Below are positions 26,823-37,235 of a stretch of 43,441 nucleotides of DNA, one piece after another; the first letter of the stretch is position 1, and each line of letters starts with the position of its first letter. The notes beneath the pieces were generated by a model that saw nothing but the letters and a program-made list of their open reading frames with translations, was not told the DNA's origin and made no database searches. Origin of the DNA: an uncultured Candidatus Pelagibacter sp. GTDB lineage: Bacteria > Pseudomonadota > Alphaproteobacteria > Pelagibacterales > Pelagibacteraceae. The DNA is taken from assembly GCA_905612375.1 (NCBI GenBank), contig CAJQRS010000007.1:1-43441 (forward strand), read 5' to 3'. The position numbers were made by a program, and so were the translations under genes.

Positions 26823-28147
26823 TGGTGAAAAGTTTATCTAAAATTGCTGAAACTAAAAAAATTAAGTATTTCCTAGTTAGTTTTGTAGATTTATTTGGTG
26901 TCCTAAGATCAAAATTAGTTCCAGCAGAAGCAATTGCTGAGATGCAAAAAAATGGAGCTGGGTTTGCTGGGTTTGCAACTTGGTTAGATATGTCACCAGC
27001 TGATACCGATATGTTTGCTATACCAGACCCTAACAGTTTAATTCAATTACCCTGGAATAAGGAAGTGGGTTGGTTGGCATCTGACTTATGGATGGGTGGT
27101 AAACCTGTAAAAGCCTCACCACGAGTTATGCTTAAAGAGCAAATGAATAAACTAAATAAAAAAAACTTAGAAATGAAGTCAGGAGTAGAGTGTGAGTATT
27201 TTTTAATTTCTCAAGATGGTTCAAGTATAGCTGACTCAAAAGACACACAATCCAAACCTTGTTATGACCAATCCGCACTTATGCGTAGATATGATTTAAT
27301 CAAAGAGATTTGTGACAGCATGATTGAAATGGGGTGGCGTCCATATCAAAATGATCACGAAGATGCTAATGGACAATTTGAAATGAATTGGGATTATGAT
27401 AACTGTTTAATAACAGCAGATAGACATGTCTTCTTTAAATATATGGTAAAATCTTTAGCAGAAAAACATGGTTTAAGAGCAACATTCATGCCAAAACCTT
27501 TTGGTAATTTAACAGGTAATGGTTGTCATGCTCATATTTCTCTTTGGAATAATAAGGCAAATAAGTTTTTAGATGAAAGTGATAAACTGGGTATAAGTAA
27601 ACTTGCATACAATTTCTTAGGGGGTGTAATGCGTTTAGCCCAACCACTTTCAGCATTTTTTAATCCTACGGTTAATAGCTATAGAAGAATAAATGCACCA
27701 CCTACAAAATCTGGTGCCTCTTGGTCACCAAGCAGTATTTCCTTCACTGGAAATAATAGAACTCATATGATTAGAGTCCCAGATGCTGGAAGATTTGAGT
27801 TAAGATTGATGGATGGTTCTTCAAACCCTTATTTACTTCAGGCAGGTGTTATAGCAGCTGGTCTTCATGGTTTAAATAATAAGGTTGATCCTGGTGAGCC
27901 ATTGTCTTGTAATATGTATACAGACTACAAAAATTACCCTCACTTGAAAAAACTACCGAATGAAATACAAGATGCATTAGAGTTTCTTCAAAACAGTAAA
28001 GAACTTAAAGAAGCTTTTGGAGAAGATGTTATAACAAGCTATATAAAATTAAAGAATATGGAAATTGAAGATTTTAATAAAAACGATAAATTTGATAAAA
28101 AAAGCTCAGTGACACACTGGGAAAAAAATAGCACACTTGATTGTTAG
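26822..28147 (+). CDS. gmaS: Type III glutamine synthetase-like protein, gamma-glutamylmethylamide synthetase
   Basis: 441 aa; 'KKIKYFLVSFVDLFGVLRSKLVPAEAIAEMQKNGAGFAGFATWLDMSPADTDMFAIPD' resembles GmaS; 'SGVECEYFL', 'GNGCHAHISLW', 'TVNSYRRI'. Confidence 0.82.
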   Translation: MVKSLSKIAETKKIKYFLVSFVDLFGVLRSKLVPAEAIAEMQKNGAGFAGFATWLDMSPADTDMFAIPDPNSLIQLPWNKEVGWLASDLWMGGKPVKASPRVMLKEQMNKLNKKNLEMKSGVECEYFLISQDGSSIADSKDTQSKPCYDQSALMRRYDLIKEICDSMIEMGWRPYQNDHEDANGQFEMNWDYDNCLITADRHVFFKYMVKSLAEKHGLRATFMPKPFGNLTGNGCHAHISLWNNKANKFLDESDKLGISKLAYNFLGGVMRLAQPLSAFFNPTVNSYRRINAPPTKSGASWSPSSISFTGNNRTHMIRVPDAGRFELRLMDGSSNPYLLQAGVIAAGLHGLNNKVDPGEPLSCNMYTDYKNYPHLKKLPNEIQDALEFLQNSKELKEAFGEDVITSYIKLKNMEIEDFNKNDKFDKKSSVTHWEKNSTLDC

Positions 28148-28152
28148 TTTAA

Positions 28153-29295
28153 ATGAAAACAATCCTTCAAAAAGACATTTGGTCTATTTCATCTTTTTTA
28201 GAAAATAAAGAATATAAATTTGATAAAGAAAATATACTTACTCATCTACCTGAAAAATTTATAGAAGAAGCAATAGAAGTTATCTCTTCATGGAAAAGTT
28301 ACTCCCCCACTCCATTAATTAAATTAAATAAATTGGATAAAGAACTAAAAGTAAAAAATATTTATTATAAAGATGAAGATAAAAGATTTGATCTTAAATC
28401 CTTTAAAGCTTTGGGTGGTGCGTATGCAGTTTATAAAATTGCATCTGAAAAAAAGAATATAACCGTGTCGACTGCCACAGCCGGAAATCATGGCAGATCT
28501 GTTGCATGGGGTGCTCAACGATTGGGTCTTCAGTGTAAAATTTTTATAAGTGAAAATGTAAGTGAATCTAGAGCAGCAGCTATGAGAGACCTTGGAGCTG
28601 ATGTAATCAGAGTTAAAGGTAATTATGATAATTCATTGAAAGAATGTATTGAACAATCTAATAAAAATAGATGGGAAATAGTACAGGATGTTTCATGGGA
28701 AGGTTATAAAGAGGTTCCAAAAATGATAATGGCTGGATATACAATTATGATCAAAGAAATTTTCTATGAAATAGATTCTAATTCAATTACACATGTCTTT
28801 CTACAAGCGGGTGTTGGTGGAATGGCTGCAGCTATGATTGCTGGATTTGCCAAATTATCAAAAAAAATTCCTAAATTTATTGTTATAGAGCCAGAAAATG
28901 CTGACTGTGTATTTAAAAGTATTCAAAATAACAAGCCTACAAGTATTAATATAAAAAAAGAAACAGTAATGGGTGGTATGTCTTGTGGTGATGTATCGAG
29001 TATTGCTTGGGAAATTCTAAAGAATTCTACTAACTATTGTATGACCATACCTGACAATGCTATCTCCACTGCAGTCGCATTATTAGCAGTGTCGCGTTTT
29101 TCAAATGAAAAAATAATTGGTGGAGAATGTGCAGTACCAGGATTAATAGCGTTAATTGGCTCATTCAATAATAAGGAATATTTAGATAAACTGGAGTTAA
29201 ATTCTGAGTCAAATGTACTTCTGTTTGGTTGTGAAGGATTAACTGATAAAGCAATGTATGAAAAATTGCTAAGTGATGGGTTACAAAAAATCTAA
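28153..29295 (+). CDS. PLP-dependent diaminopropionate ammonia-lyase-like protein
   Basis: PLP lysine motif 'DKRFDLKSFKALGGAYAVYK', 'TATAGNHGRSVAWGAQRLG', 'GVGGMAAAMIAGF'. Confidence 0.85.
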   Translation: MKTILQKDIWSISSFLENKEYKFDKENILTHLPEKFIEEAIEVISSWKSYSPTPLIKLNKLDKELKVKNIYYKDEDKRFDLKSFKALGGAYAVYKIASEKKNITVSTATAGNHGRSVAWGAQRLGLQCKIFISENVSESRAAAMRDLGADVIRVKGNYDNSLKECIEQSNKNRWEIVQDVSWEGYKEVPKMIMAGYTIMIKEIFYEIDSNSITHVFLQAGVGGMAAAMIAGFAKLSKKIPKFIVIEPENADCVFKSIQNNKPTSINIKKETVMGGMSCGDVSSIAWEILKNSTNYCMTIPDNAISTAVALLAVSRFSNEKIIGGECAVPGLIALIGSFNNKEYLDKLELNSESNVLLFGCEGLTDKAMYEKLLSDGLQKI

Positions 29296-29301
29296 GTATA
29301 T

Positions 29302-30723
29302 ATGACTAAAAAAGCAATTGTTTGGATAAGGGAAGATTTCAGAGTTGAAAATAATGAAGCTTTGGCTTATGCAAGCCAAAACCATAAGTTTGTAAGCGCT
29401 CTCTATATATATAACTCAAAAAACTTTGACAAAAAAAGAGAGGCTCAAAAGTGGTGGCTATCAAAGTCGTTGGAAGCTTTTAATTTAGATTTAAAAAAAT
29501 TCAATATTTCTTTAGAGATACAGTCTGGCGATGAGCTGGAAGTATTTTCAAATATTAAAAAAAAAGATGATGTCACTGTTTATTGGAGTAAAGTTTATGA
29601 ACCTGATGTTATTAATAAAGGAAAAAAAATACGTGATTTACTTATTAAAAATGAAATTGAATATAAATATTTCAAAGGAAATATTTTAGTAGAATTTCAA
29701 GATTTGACTAAGGACGATGGTACACCTTATAAAGTATTCACACCTTTTTGGAAAAAGACAGAAAAATTTTATATTTCAAAAGCTATATCTAAAAATTTTA
29801 AAATTAAATCAAAAGATAAAAAAATGAGTACTTTTAAAAAGTCAATTATACCTGAGGAAATTTTACCTAAAAATAATTGGTATAAAAAACTTGAAAAATA
29901 CTGGACACCCTCTGAACAAGAAGCAAAAAAATATTTAAATGAATTGATAAAAGATAAAATTGAAGATTATGGAGATGCACGAGATATTCCAGGAGTTAAT
30001 GGAACATCAAAACTATCTCCCTTTTTAAAATTTGGTCAAATACACGTAGAGACAATTTGGAAGAAATGCCATGACATTAAGTTTAAGAAAATAGGCTATA
30101 GAAAATATATAAATGAATTAGGATGGAGAGAATTTTCTCACAGCTTAATTAATTACTTTCCACAAATGCTGAAGGGTAACCTTAGAAAAGATTTTGATAA
30201 TTTTCCTTGGGTTAAAAATGAAAATTTTTTAAAGAGATGGAAACAAGGAATGACTGGTTATCCAATTGTAGACGCTGGCATGAGAGAGCTCTATGAAACA
30301 GGGTGGATGCATAATAGAGTGAGAATGATTGTGGCCTCCTTCCTAGTTAAACACCTTAGAATTCATTGGATGGAAGGTGAAAAACATTTTAAAAATTGTC
30401 TAGTAGATTATAATGAAGCAAGTAACATTGCACAATGGCAATGGGTTGCCGGTTGTGGTGCTGATGCTGCTCCTTATTTCAGAATCTTTAATCCAATTTT
30501 ACAGGGTGAAAAATTTGATAAAGATGGAATTTATACAAAAAAATGGGTACCTGAACTTTTAAATATGCCTAACAAATTTTTATATAAACCTTGGGAATTA
30601 GAAAAAAAATATCAAGAACAAATTAAAATTGTCATTGGTAAAGACTACCCAGAACCAATGGTAGATCATGCTACAGCTAGGAATGCTGCTCTAGATGCTT
30701 TTCAAAAAATTAAAAAAAATTAA
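29302..30723 (+). CDS. phrB: Deoxyribodipyrimidine photolyase / cryptochrome family
   Basis: 'IVWIREDFRVENNEAL', 'WMHNRVRMIVASFLVKHLRIHWMEGEKHF', 'QWQWVAGCGADAAPYFRIFNP'. Confidence 0.93.
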   Translation: MTKKAIVWIREDFRVENNEALAYASQNHKFVSALYIYNSKNFDKKREAQKWWLSKSLEAFNLDLKKFNISLEIQSGDELEVFSNIKKKDDVTVYWSKVYEPDVINKGKKIRDLLIKNEIEYKYFKGNILVEFQDLTKDDGTPYKVFTPFWKKTEKFYISKAISKNFKIKSKDKKMSTFKKSIIPEEILPKNNWYKKLEKYWTPSEQEAKKYLNELIKDKIEDYGDARDIPGVNGTSKLSPFLKFGQIHVETIWKKCHDIKFKKIGYRKYINELGWREFSHSLINYFPQMLKGNLRKDFDNFPWVKNENFLKRWKQGMTGYPIVDAGMRELYETGWMHNRVRMIVASFLVKHLRIHWMEGEKHFKNCLVDYNEASNIAQWQWVAGCGADAAPYFRIFNPILQGEKFDKDGIYTKKWVPELLNMPNKFLYKPWELEKKYQEQIKIVIGKDYPEPMVDHATARNAALDAFQKIKKN

Positions 30724-31139
30724 TTACCCAGATAATGCAGAATAACCAATCTATCTTGATGGTTAATTCTGTGTTCAAAGAGATAAATACCCTGCCAAGT
30801 ACCCAGTAAAAGCTTACTTTCTTTAATGCTCAATGAAATTTGACTATTAGTTAAGGCAGATTTAATGTGAGCAGGCATATCATCCTTGCCTTCTGTTGTG
30901 TGAATATAAAGATCACTGCTCATAGGTACCAACTTATCAAAATAATTAATTAAATCAGTCTGAACATCTGGATCTGCATTTTCCTGAACTATTAAAGATG
31001 CACTGGTATGCTGAATACTAATATTCAAAAGACCATTTTTAAGTTTATTTGATTTAATCCAACTTATAATTTCATTAGTAAACTCATACAGGCGTAGACC
31101 ATTTGTTTTAATTTCAAGTTTAAAGAATTCCTGCATCAT
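30720..31139 (-). CDS. YjbQ family (UPF0047) protein
   Basis: 139 aa; 'GLLNISIQHTSASLIVQENADPDVQTDL', 'GTWQGIYLFEHR'. Confidence 0.9.
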   Translation of the reverse strand: MMQEFFKLEIKTNGLRLYEFTNEIISWIKSNKLKNGLLNISIQHTSASLIVQENADPDVQTDLINYFDKLVPMSSDLYIHTTEGKDDMPAHIKSALTNSQISLSIKESKLLLGTWQGIYLFEHRINHQDRLVILHYLGN

Positions 31140-32192
31140 TTAATTACTTGCACTTGAAGTAAGTTCATATAATCGACTCAGTGTTCTCTTAAAAGGTTCT
31201 GATAAACTTTCAGATGAAGTTAATTTATTTAAATTTGAAACACTACTAATAATTAAACTTACTTTTTTTTCATAAATAATATCTATCAAAGTAATAAATC
31301 GTTGCTGTTGATTAGAATTATTGTCATTAAAATTAGGTAAATTTTCAATTAAAATATATTTACAGACATCTGCTATTTTAATATAATCCTCTGCTCCAAT
31401 ATTTTTATTACACAGATCACTAAAATCAAATCTAGCTACCCCTTGAAAATAATTTTTGATAATAAATTTTCTACCTTTGATTGATACAATTTTATTTTGT
31501 TTAATCTTATCTTTGGTAAGTTTTCTGAATAACATATTGATTTTAAAACTAGTTATTTCATTTAAGGGATATAAATATCTATCATTATTTTTTTTTTGAG
31601 ATTTGCGATAATCTTCTTTTATAATTAGTGTGTGCTCAAAACACTTTTTTTTCAAAACCTTTATAAAAGGAATAAATTGTTCTCTTTGAAGACCATCTTG
31701 ATATAAATCATTTATTTTAACATTGGATGAAAAAATAACTTTTATATTTTCATCAAAAATTTTTTTAAATAAGTTGCCTAATATCATTGCGTCAACAATG
31801 TTAGTAACTTGAAATTCATCAAAATAAATTAATTTATATTTCTTTTTTAACCTAAAGACAAATTTATCGATAGTGTTACCTTTTTTACTATTTTTGTTTT
31901 CAAAAAGAAATTCATGAAAATTAATCATAAATTCGTTAAAATGTAGTCTATTCTTAGATTGATTAAAATTTTCATAGAAAAAATTTAAAATCATAGTTTT
32001 TCCTACACCTACACCACCCTGTAAATAAAATCCTGGTATTTTTACTTTTTTTGAAAATAAACCTAAAAAATAATTATGATTAAAATTATTTTGATAAAAT
32101 TCATTAATAACTTCTATTGTTGTTATTTGATTAGTGTTTAACTCTAGCTTTTGTTCCTTACAGTAATTTAAGAATAACTTTTTGAGGTTCAT
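31140..32192 (-). CDS. zapE: ZapE/AFG1-like ATPase
   Basis: 'GFYLQGGVGVGKTMILNFFYE' Walker A, 'LIYFDEFQVTNIVDAMILGNLF'. Confidence 0.88.
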   Translation of the reverse strand: MNLKKLFLNYCKEQKLELNTNQITTIEVINEFYQNNFNHNYFLGLFSKKVKIPGFYLQGGVGVGKTMILNFFYENFNQSKNRLHFNEFMINFHEFLFENKNSKKGNTIDKFVFRLKKKYKLIYFDEFQVTNIVDAMILGNLFKKIFDENIKVIFSSNVKINDLYQDGLQREQFIPFIKVLKKKCFEHTLIIKEDYRKSQKKNNDRYLYPLNEITSFKINMLFRKLTKDKIKQNKIVSIKGRKFIIKNYFQGVARFDFSDLCNKNIGAEDYIKIADVCKYILIENLPNFNDNNSNQQQRFITLIDIIYEKKVSLIISSVSNLNKLTSSESLSEPFKRTLSRLYELTSSASN

Positions 32193-32617
32193 ATTTTATT
32201 TTTGAAATCTATACCATATTCAGACCTAGAACCTTTTCTTAAACCAAAGGGGCCAGATATATAGATAGTTAAAGGTTTTGTACCCTCTTTCAAATCCACC
32301 CGATGCAAAGTGTTTGAGGATCTAAAACCAATATAACCTGGAGATCTCCAAAATTTACCCTCTTTTAATGTCTCCCAATAACCATCTTTCAAAATTATTG
32401 TTATATATGGAAATATGTGATTATGAACACCTTCTCCATGATCATCAGCTAACATTTCATGTATCAAAATATTAAATGGAAACCATTTGGGTCGATGTCT
32501 TATTAAAAAATAATATCTATTCATCCATGGTTTTGCCTCATTAAACTTTGGGTGTGATGGCCCTCTATCTAAAACAACTTTTTTGCGCCCTAGTTTTTCC
32601 AATAACTTGAGGATCAT
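32189..32617 (-). CDS. Cupin-like hypothetical protein
   Basis: 142 aa; 'GEGVHNHIFPYITIILKDGYWE...NTLHRVDL' resembles a cupin metal-site arrangement. Confidence 0.6.
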   Translation of the reverse strand: MILKLLEKLGRKKVVLDRGPSHPKFNEAKPWMNRYYFLIRHRPKWFPFNILIHEMLADDHGEGVHNHIFPYITIILKDGYWETLKEGKFWRSPGYIGFRSSNTLHRVDLKEGTKPLTIYISGPFGLRKGSRSEYGIDFKNKI

Positions 32618-32618
32618 A

Positions 32619-33920
32619 TTAGTTTAGTCTAATAATAGAATTGTCAGTGATTATATATAAATCCTGATTTAAAACTAATGGTCTAGAAATTTTTTTATTA
32701 TCTATTTTGATTAAAGATTTGGTCTTACCACTTAATATATCTATCTCTAATAGCTTTCCATGACTTGTTGTTAAATAAATATTTTTTTTACCTACAATAA
32801 AACCTGTAGGTTCTATGATTGATCTTTTATTTTTTTTAATATTATTAAATATATAGTTGACCCGAATTATATTCCCTGATTTTTTTTCTATTATTATCAA
32901 ATATCCCTCTTTAGAAACTGTAAATAAATAATCATCAATTAATGTTGGTCTTAGATTAGAATTTACTTCTTGTTTCCAATTTTTGATTCCAGTTTTTAAA
33001 TCTAATGAAAAAAATTCATTTTTGTTATTTGAAAAATATAAAGAACTGTTATCAGCAATTATATCAGAAGTTTTAAGAAAATATCCCTCATCATAAACTA
33101 AGTTACTTTGAGTTGGGGTTTGCCATATCATTTCACCAGTAGCAATATCAGCAGAACTTATGTCACCCAAAGAATTATTAAAATAAATTTTTTCTTTAAT
33201 AATTACCATTGATAATTTTTTTTGTGATCTAATTAACGCACTATGAGTTTTTAGATTCCAAATTTCTTTACCATCTTTGATGGAATAAGCTCTTAAAACA
33301 TTTTTAAAATCAATAGCAAAAAATTTATTTTTATAAATTTTTATTTGAGAATTGAATGGTGCTGAATTTTTTTTTGACCATAAGAGTTTTCCAGTATTAA
33401 TATCAAGTCCATAAAGTTTTGATATATTGTCAGTTATAATTAGAATATTTTTATTATTTGCAAAAAATAAGATTGGATTTAGTTTTTTTTCAGACTTAGT
33501 ATAATAATTTTTTTTCCATATTAAATTACTTTCATTGTCAAAATTTAAAATTGACCCCTTATTATCAAAAAAAATAATTTTGTTTTTATTAAATATAATT
33601 TTTGGATCATATTGATAAAAATTTTTTATTTTTGAAAATTTATATTTTGAAACATTTTGAAGATTCCCATTATAGTTAATTCTTCCATTGTTATTATTAA
33701 GATTATTTAAAAAGCTATTATTGATGAGTTTAGCAGAAAGTTTAATTTTCAAATTAGGGTTAAATTCTAATTCAATAGTGTCATTTTTTTTAAATATTTT
33801 TTGATTTGTTACTTCTTGCTTTACTATTATTTCTTTTTTACTCCAAAATTTTGAGTTCTTGTGAAAAGAGCAATTAGTAATAAGAGTAAAAATTATAAAT
33901 AATTTTAAAAATTTATTCAC
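32619..33920 (-). CDS. PQQ-like beta-propeller lipoprotein, BamB-like
   Basis: N-terminal lipobox-like 'LIITFTLITNC'-type signal and repeated 'GKLLWSKK', 'GKEIWNLK', 'GEMIWQTP', 'GIKNWKQE' propeller blades. Confidence 0.82.
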   Translation of the reverse strand: MNKFLKLFIIFTLITNCSFHKNSKFWSKKEIIVKQEVTNQKIFKKNDTIELEFNPNLKIKLSAKLINNSFLNNLNNNNGRINYNGNLQNVSKYKFSKIKNFYQYDPKIIFNKNKIIFFDNKGSILNFDNESNLIWKKNYYTKSEKKLNPILFFANNKNILIITDNISKLYGLDINTGKLLWSKKNSAPFNSQIKIYKNKFFAIDFKNVLRAYSIKDGKEIWNLKTHSALIRSQKKLSMVIIKEKIYFNNSLGDISSADIATGEMIWQTPTQSNLVYDEGYFLKTSDIIADNSSLYFSNNKNEFFSLDLKTGIKNWKQEVNSNLRPTLIDDYLFTVSKEGYLIIIEKKSGNIIRVNYIFNNIKKNKRSIIEPTGFIVGKKNIYLTTSHGKLLEIDILSGKTKSLIKIDNKKISRPLVLNQDLYIITDNSIIRLN

Positions 33921-34557
33921 CTAAATCTCTATTTAATCTTTTTTGTGATTTAATCTTAATGTCATTGTTAGCATTTGGTAGCAAGATGATCTGATTAAAG
34001 AATTCTTTGGCTTTTTGTTTTTGTTTATTTGAATAAAAATACTCTGCCATTAAGTATAGAGAATGAGACTTCCATACACTTTCAGAATTTATTATTGGAT
34101 TGAGTATTTGTAATAAAACAATTTCAGTTGAAAAGTCAGAGTTAAATAATGCTTTTTTGTATATAACTAAATTTTTTATTTCTTTTTTTAGGTTTGTTTC
34201 GTTTATCAATTCATCAAATAAGCTATTAATTTTATTTTTATCTTCTATTAAATTATTATCGATTAAAAAATATAGAGACAATGGTGAATAAGTAGCATCA
34301 TTTTCATTTATTAATTTAGTTAATTTATCAATTGTTGTTAGTTTATTCTCTGTCTTAAAATTTATTATTATTGTATTAAACTGATTAGCTAATCTTATTT
34401 TATTTTGAGCTTTAATTTCCTTTAATAAAAAATAGCTAATTAGTAAAACGAGTATAATTGAAACGCCTACTATAAGTCTTTTTTTATTTCTAATTAAGAA
34501 GTTTCTAATTTTTTCATTTCTTGTATTTGAATCTATAATTATAATTTCCTCATCCAT
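33913..34557 (-). CDS. TM-anchored TPR-like protein (YfgM-like)
   Basis: Single TM 'LIVGVSIILVLLISYFLL', alpha-helical repeats, adjacent to BamB-like gene. Confidence 0.7.
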   Translation of the reverse strand: MDEEIIIIDSNTRNEKIRNFLIRNKKRLIVGVSIILVLLISYFLLKEIKAQNKIRLANQFNTIIINFKTENKLTTIDKLTKLINENDATYSPLSLYFLIDNNLIEDKNKINSLFDELINETNLKKEIKNLVIYKKALFNSDFSTEIVLLQILNPIINSESVWKSHSLYLMAEYFYSNKQKQKAKEFFNQIILLPNANNDIKIKSQKRLNRDLGE

Positions 34558-34559
34558 AT

Positions 34560-37229
34560 CTAAATCATATTCCTTAATACATACTGAAGAATACCACCAT
34601 TTTTATAATATTCTAATTCATTTTTTGTATCAATTCTGCAAAGTGTTTTAATCTTTTTAATGTCTCCACTTGCATATTTTATTTCAACTTGTACATAGTC
34701 TGAGGGGCTAACACCTTCTTGGATATCAAGGACTGTAATTAATTCTGAACCAATTAAGCTTAGGTTAGTTCTATTGTTTCCTTCAGTAAATTGTAGTGGT
34801 AATACACCCATGCCAATTAAGTTTGATCTATGAATTCTTTCAAAACTTTCTGCTATTACTACTTTTACACCTAATAATTTAGTTCCTTTGGCAGCCCAAT
34901 CTCTAGACGATCCTGTACCATATTCTTTTCCACCTATTACTGCCAAATCAGTTCCTCTTTTTTTATATTCTTCTACAGCGCTATAAACAGACATTACTTT
35001 ATCTTCTGGATATAACTTAGTAAAACCACCTTCTGTATCAGGGGCCATTTCATTTTTTATTCTAATATTTGCAAATGTTCCTCTCATCATAACTTCATGG
35101 TTTCCTCTTCTAGATCCATATGAGTTATAATCTTTTGGTAGTATTTGATGTTCCATAAAATATTCCCCAGTGGGACTTTCTTTTTGAATATTTCCAGCTG
35201 GTGAAATATGATCTGTTGTTACCATATCACCTAATATTAAGAGAGGTCTAGCGTCTTTAATCGGTTTAAAACCTTCAGGCTTATCAGGTAAATTTTCGAA
35301 GAAAGGTGGTTTCTTCACATAAGTTGATCCTGAATCCCAGTTGTAAATACTTGTATTTTCAGTTTTAATTTCTTGCCATTGTTTAGGTCCTTCTGAAACA
35401 TTTGAATATCTTTTAATAAACATTTCTGCATTCAAAGATGTTTTTAAAGTCTCTTCGATCTCTTTATTTGATGGCCAAATATCTTTTAAAAAAATATCTT
35501 TACCCTCTTTACTTTTTCCTAGAGGCTCTTTGTACAAATCAAATTCCATATGTCCTGCAAGAGCGTAAGCTACAACTAGTGGAGGTGAAGCTAAATAATT
35601 AGCCTTGATGTGAGGGGATATTCTTCCTTCAAAATTTCTATTACCAGATAGTACTGATACAGCGTATATATTTTCTTTTTCAATAGCATTAACAATTTCA
35701 TCAGGCAATGGTCCTGAATTTCCAATACAGGTTGTGCAACCATAGCCTACTAGATTAAAACCTAATTTATCTAAAAATACATTTAATCCAGCTTTTGCTA
35801 AATAGTCAGTTACTACTTGTGACCCCGGTGCTAATGATGTTTTGACCCACGGTTTGGTTTCTAAACCAAGTTCTACTGCTTTTTTAGCTAATAAGCCCGC
35901 ACCAATTAAAACGTTAGGATTTGATGTGTTTGTACATGAAGTAATTGCAGCAATTAATATGGATCCATCTTTAATTTCATAATCTGTTCCAGAAACTTTT
36001 GAAATATGCTTTTCATTTCTTTCAGTGGCATCTTCAAGAACTTTTTTAAATCCTGTAGAAGCATCTGTTAATAAAACTTTATCTTGTGGTCTTTTTGGTC
36101 CTGAAATTGTTGGTACAATTGTCGACATATCTAATGATAATGTATCAGTGAATTCAATTCCATCACTAGCCCATAAGCCTTGTTCTTTTGCATATTTTTC
36201 TACTATGTTAACTGTACTTTCGTCTCTTCCTGAAAATCTTAGGTATTTTAATGTCTCATCATCAATTGGAAAAAAGCCACATGTAGCTCCGTATTCTGGG
36301 GCCATATTTGCAATAGTTGCTCTATCAGCAAGTGTTAAATTTTTTAAACCTTCTCCATAGAACTCAACAAATTTTCCAACAACGCTCTTATCTCTTAACA
36401 TTTTTACTACGGTTAACACTAAATCTGTTGCAGTTGTACCTTCTGGCATTTTGTTAGTTACTTCAAAACCAATTACTTCAGGTATTAACATTGAAATTGG
36501 CTGACCTAACATTCCAGCTTCAGCTTCAATTCCACCCACGCCCCAACCAAGAACGGATAATCCATTAACCATGGTGGTATGACTGTCGGTACCAACTAGT
36601 GTGTCAGGAAATAGATAGTCTTCGTCCTTAAATTTCTCTGACCAAACTACCTTTGATAAATATTCCAAATTAACTTGGTGGCAAATTCCTGTTCCGGGAG
36701 GAACTATTCTGAAATTATTAAATGCTTGTTGGCCCCATTTTAAAAATGAATATCTTTCTCCATTTCTTTTAAATTCAATATCCACATTTTTCTCAAAAGA
36801 GTCAGCATTTGCTGATTTATCTACCTGTACTGAGTGATCAATAACAAGGTCAACTGCAGAAAGTGGATTAATTGTGTTTGGATCTCTATTTTTTTCCTTA
36901 ACAGCTTCTCTCATGGCTGCAAGATCAGCAACTGCTGGTATACCCGTGTAGTCTTGTAATAAAACTCTCGCTGGTCTGTAAGCTATTTCAGTTGATGATT
37001 TTTTTGTTTTTAACCATTCTTTAATTGCCTCTATTTGAATTTTAGTAACTGACAAATCATCCTCATATCTTAATAAATTTTCTAATAAAACTTTAAGAGA
37101 TTTTGGAAGTTTTGAAATTCCATCTAACCCATTTTTTTCTGCTTCAGCTAGAGAGTAATATTTATATTCACTATTATTAATATTAATAGATTTTAAAGAA
37201 TTATAAGAATTTTTATTTCCTGGTTTCAT
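34560..37229 (-). CDS. acnA: Aconitate hydratase A
   Basis: 889 aa; 'DSHTTMVNGLSVLGWGVGGIEAEAGMLGQP', 'AAITSCTNTSNPNVLIGAGLLA', 'GCTTCIGNSGPLP', 'GGKEYGTGSSRDWAAKGT'. Confidence 0.97.
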   Translation of the reverse strand: MKPGNKNSYNSLKSININNSEYKYYSLAEAEKNGLDGISKLPKSLKVLLENLLRYEDDLSVTKIQIEAIKEWLKTKKSSTEIAYRPARVLLQDYTGIPAVADLAAMREAVKEKNRDPNTINPLSAVDLVIDHSVQVDKSANADSFEKNVDIEFKRNGERYSFLKWGQQAFNNFRIVPPGTGICHQVNLEYLSKVVWSEKFKDEDYLFPDTLVGTDSHTTMVNGLSVLGWGVGGIEAEAGMLGQPISMLIPEVIGFEVTNKMPEGTTATDLVLTVVKMLRDKSVVGKFVEFYGEGLKNLTLADRATIANMAPEYGATCGFFPIDDETLKYLRFSGRDESTVNIVEKYAKEQGLWASDGIEFTDTLSLDMSTIVPTISGPKRPQDKVLLTDASTGFKKVLEDATERNEKHISKVSGTDYEIKDGSILIAAITSCTNTSNPNVLIGAGLLAKKAVELGLETKPWVKTSLAPGSQVVTDYLAKAGLNVFLDKLGFNLVGYGCTTCIGNSGPLPDEIVNAIEKENIYAVSVLSGNRNFEGRISPHIKANYLASPPLVVAYALAGHMEFDLYKEPLGKSKEGKDIFLKDIWPSNKEIEETLKTSLNAEMFIKRYSNVSEGPKQWQEIKTENTSIYNWDSGSTYVKKPPFFENLPDKPEGFKPIKDARPLLILGDMVTTDHISPAGNIQKESPTGEYFMEHQILPKDYNSYGSRRGNHEVMMRGTFANIRIKNEMAPDTEGGFTKLYPEDKVMSVYSAVEEYKKRGTDLAVIGGKEYGTGSSRDWAAKGTKLLGVKVVIAESFERIHRSNLIGMGVLPLQFTEGNNRTNLSLIGSELITVLDIQEGVSPSDYVQVEIKYASGDIKKIKTLCRIDTKNELEYYKNGGILQYVLRNMI

Positions 37230-37235
37230 TTAGTT

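Noticed and set aside
29358-29385. Inverted repeat TTTGGCTT-atgc-AAGCCAAA near the photolyase gene start
   Set aside because: Lies within coding sequence with no T-run; likely a coincidence of codons.
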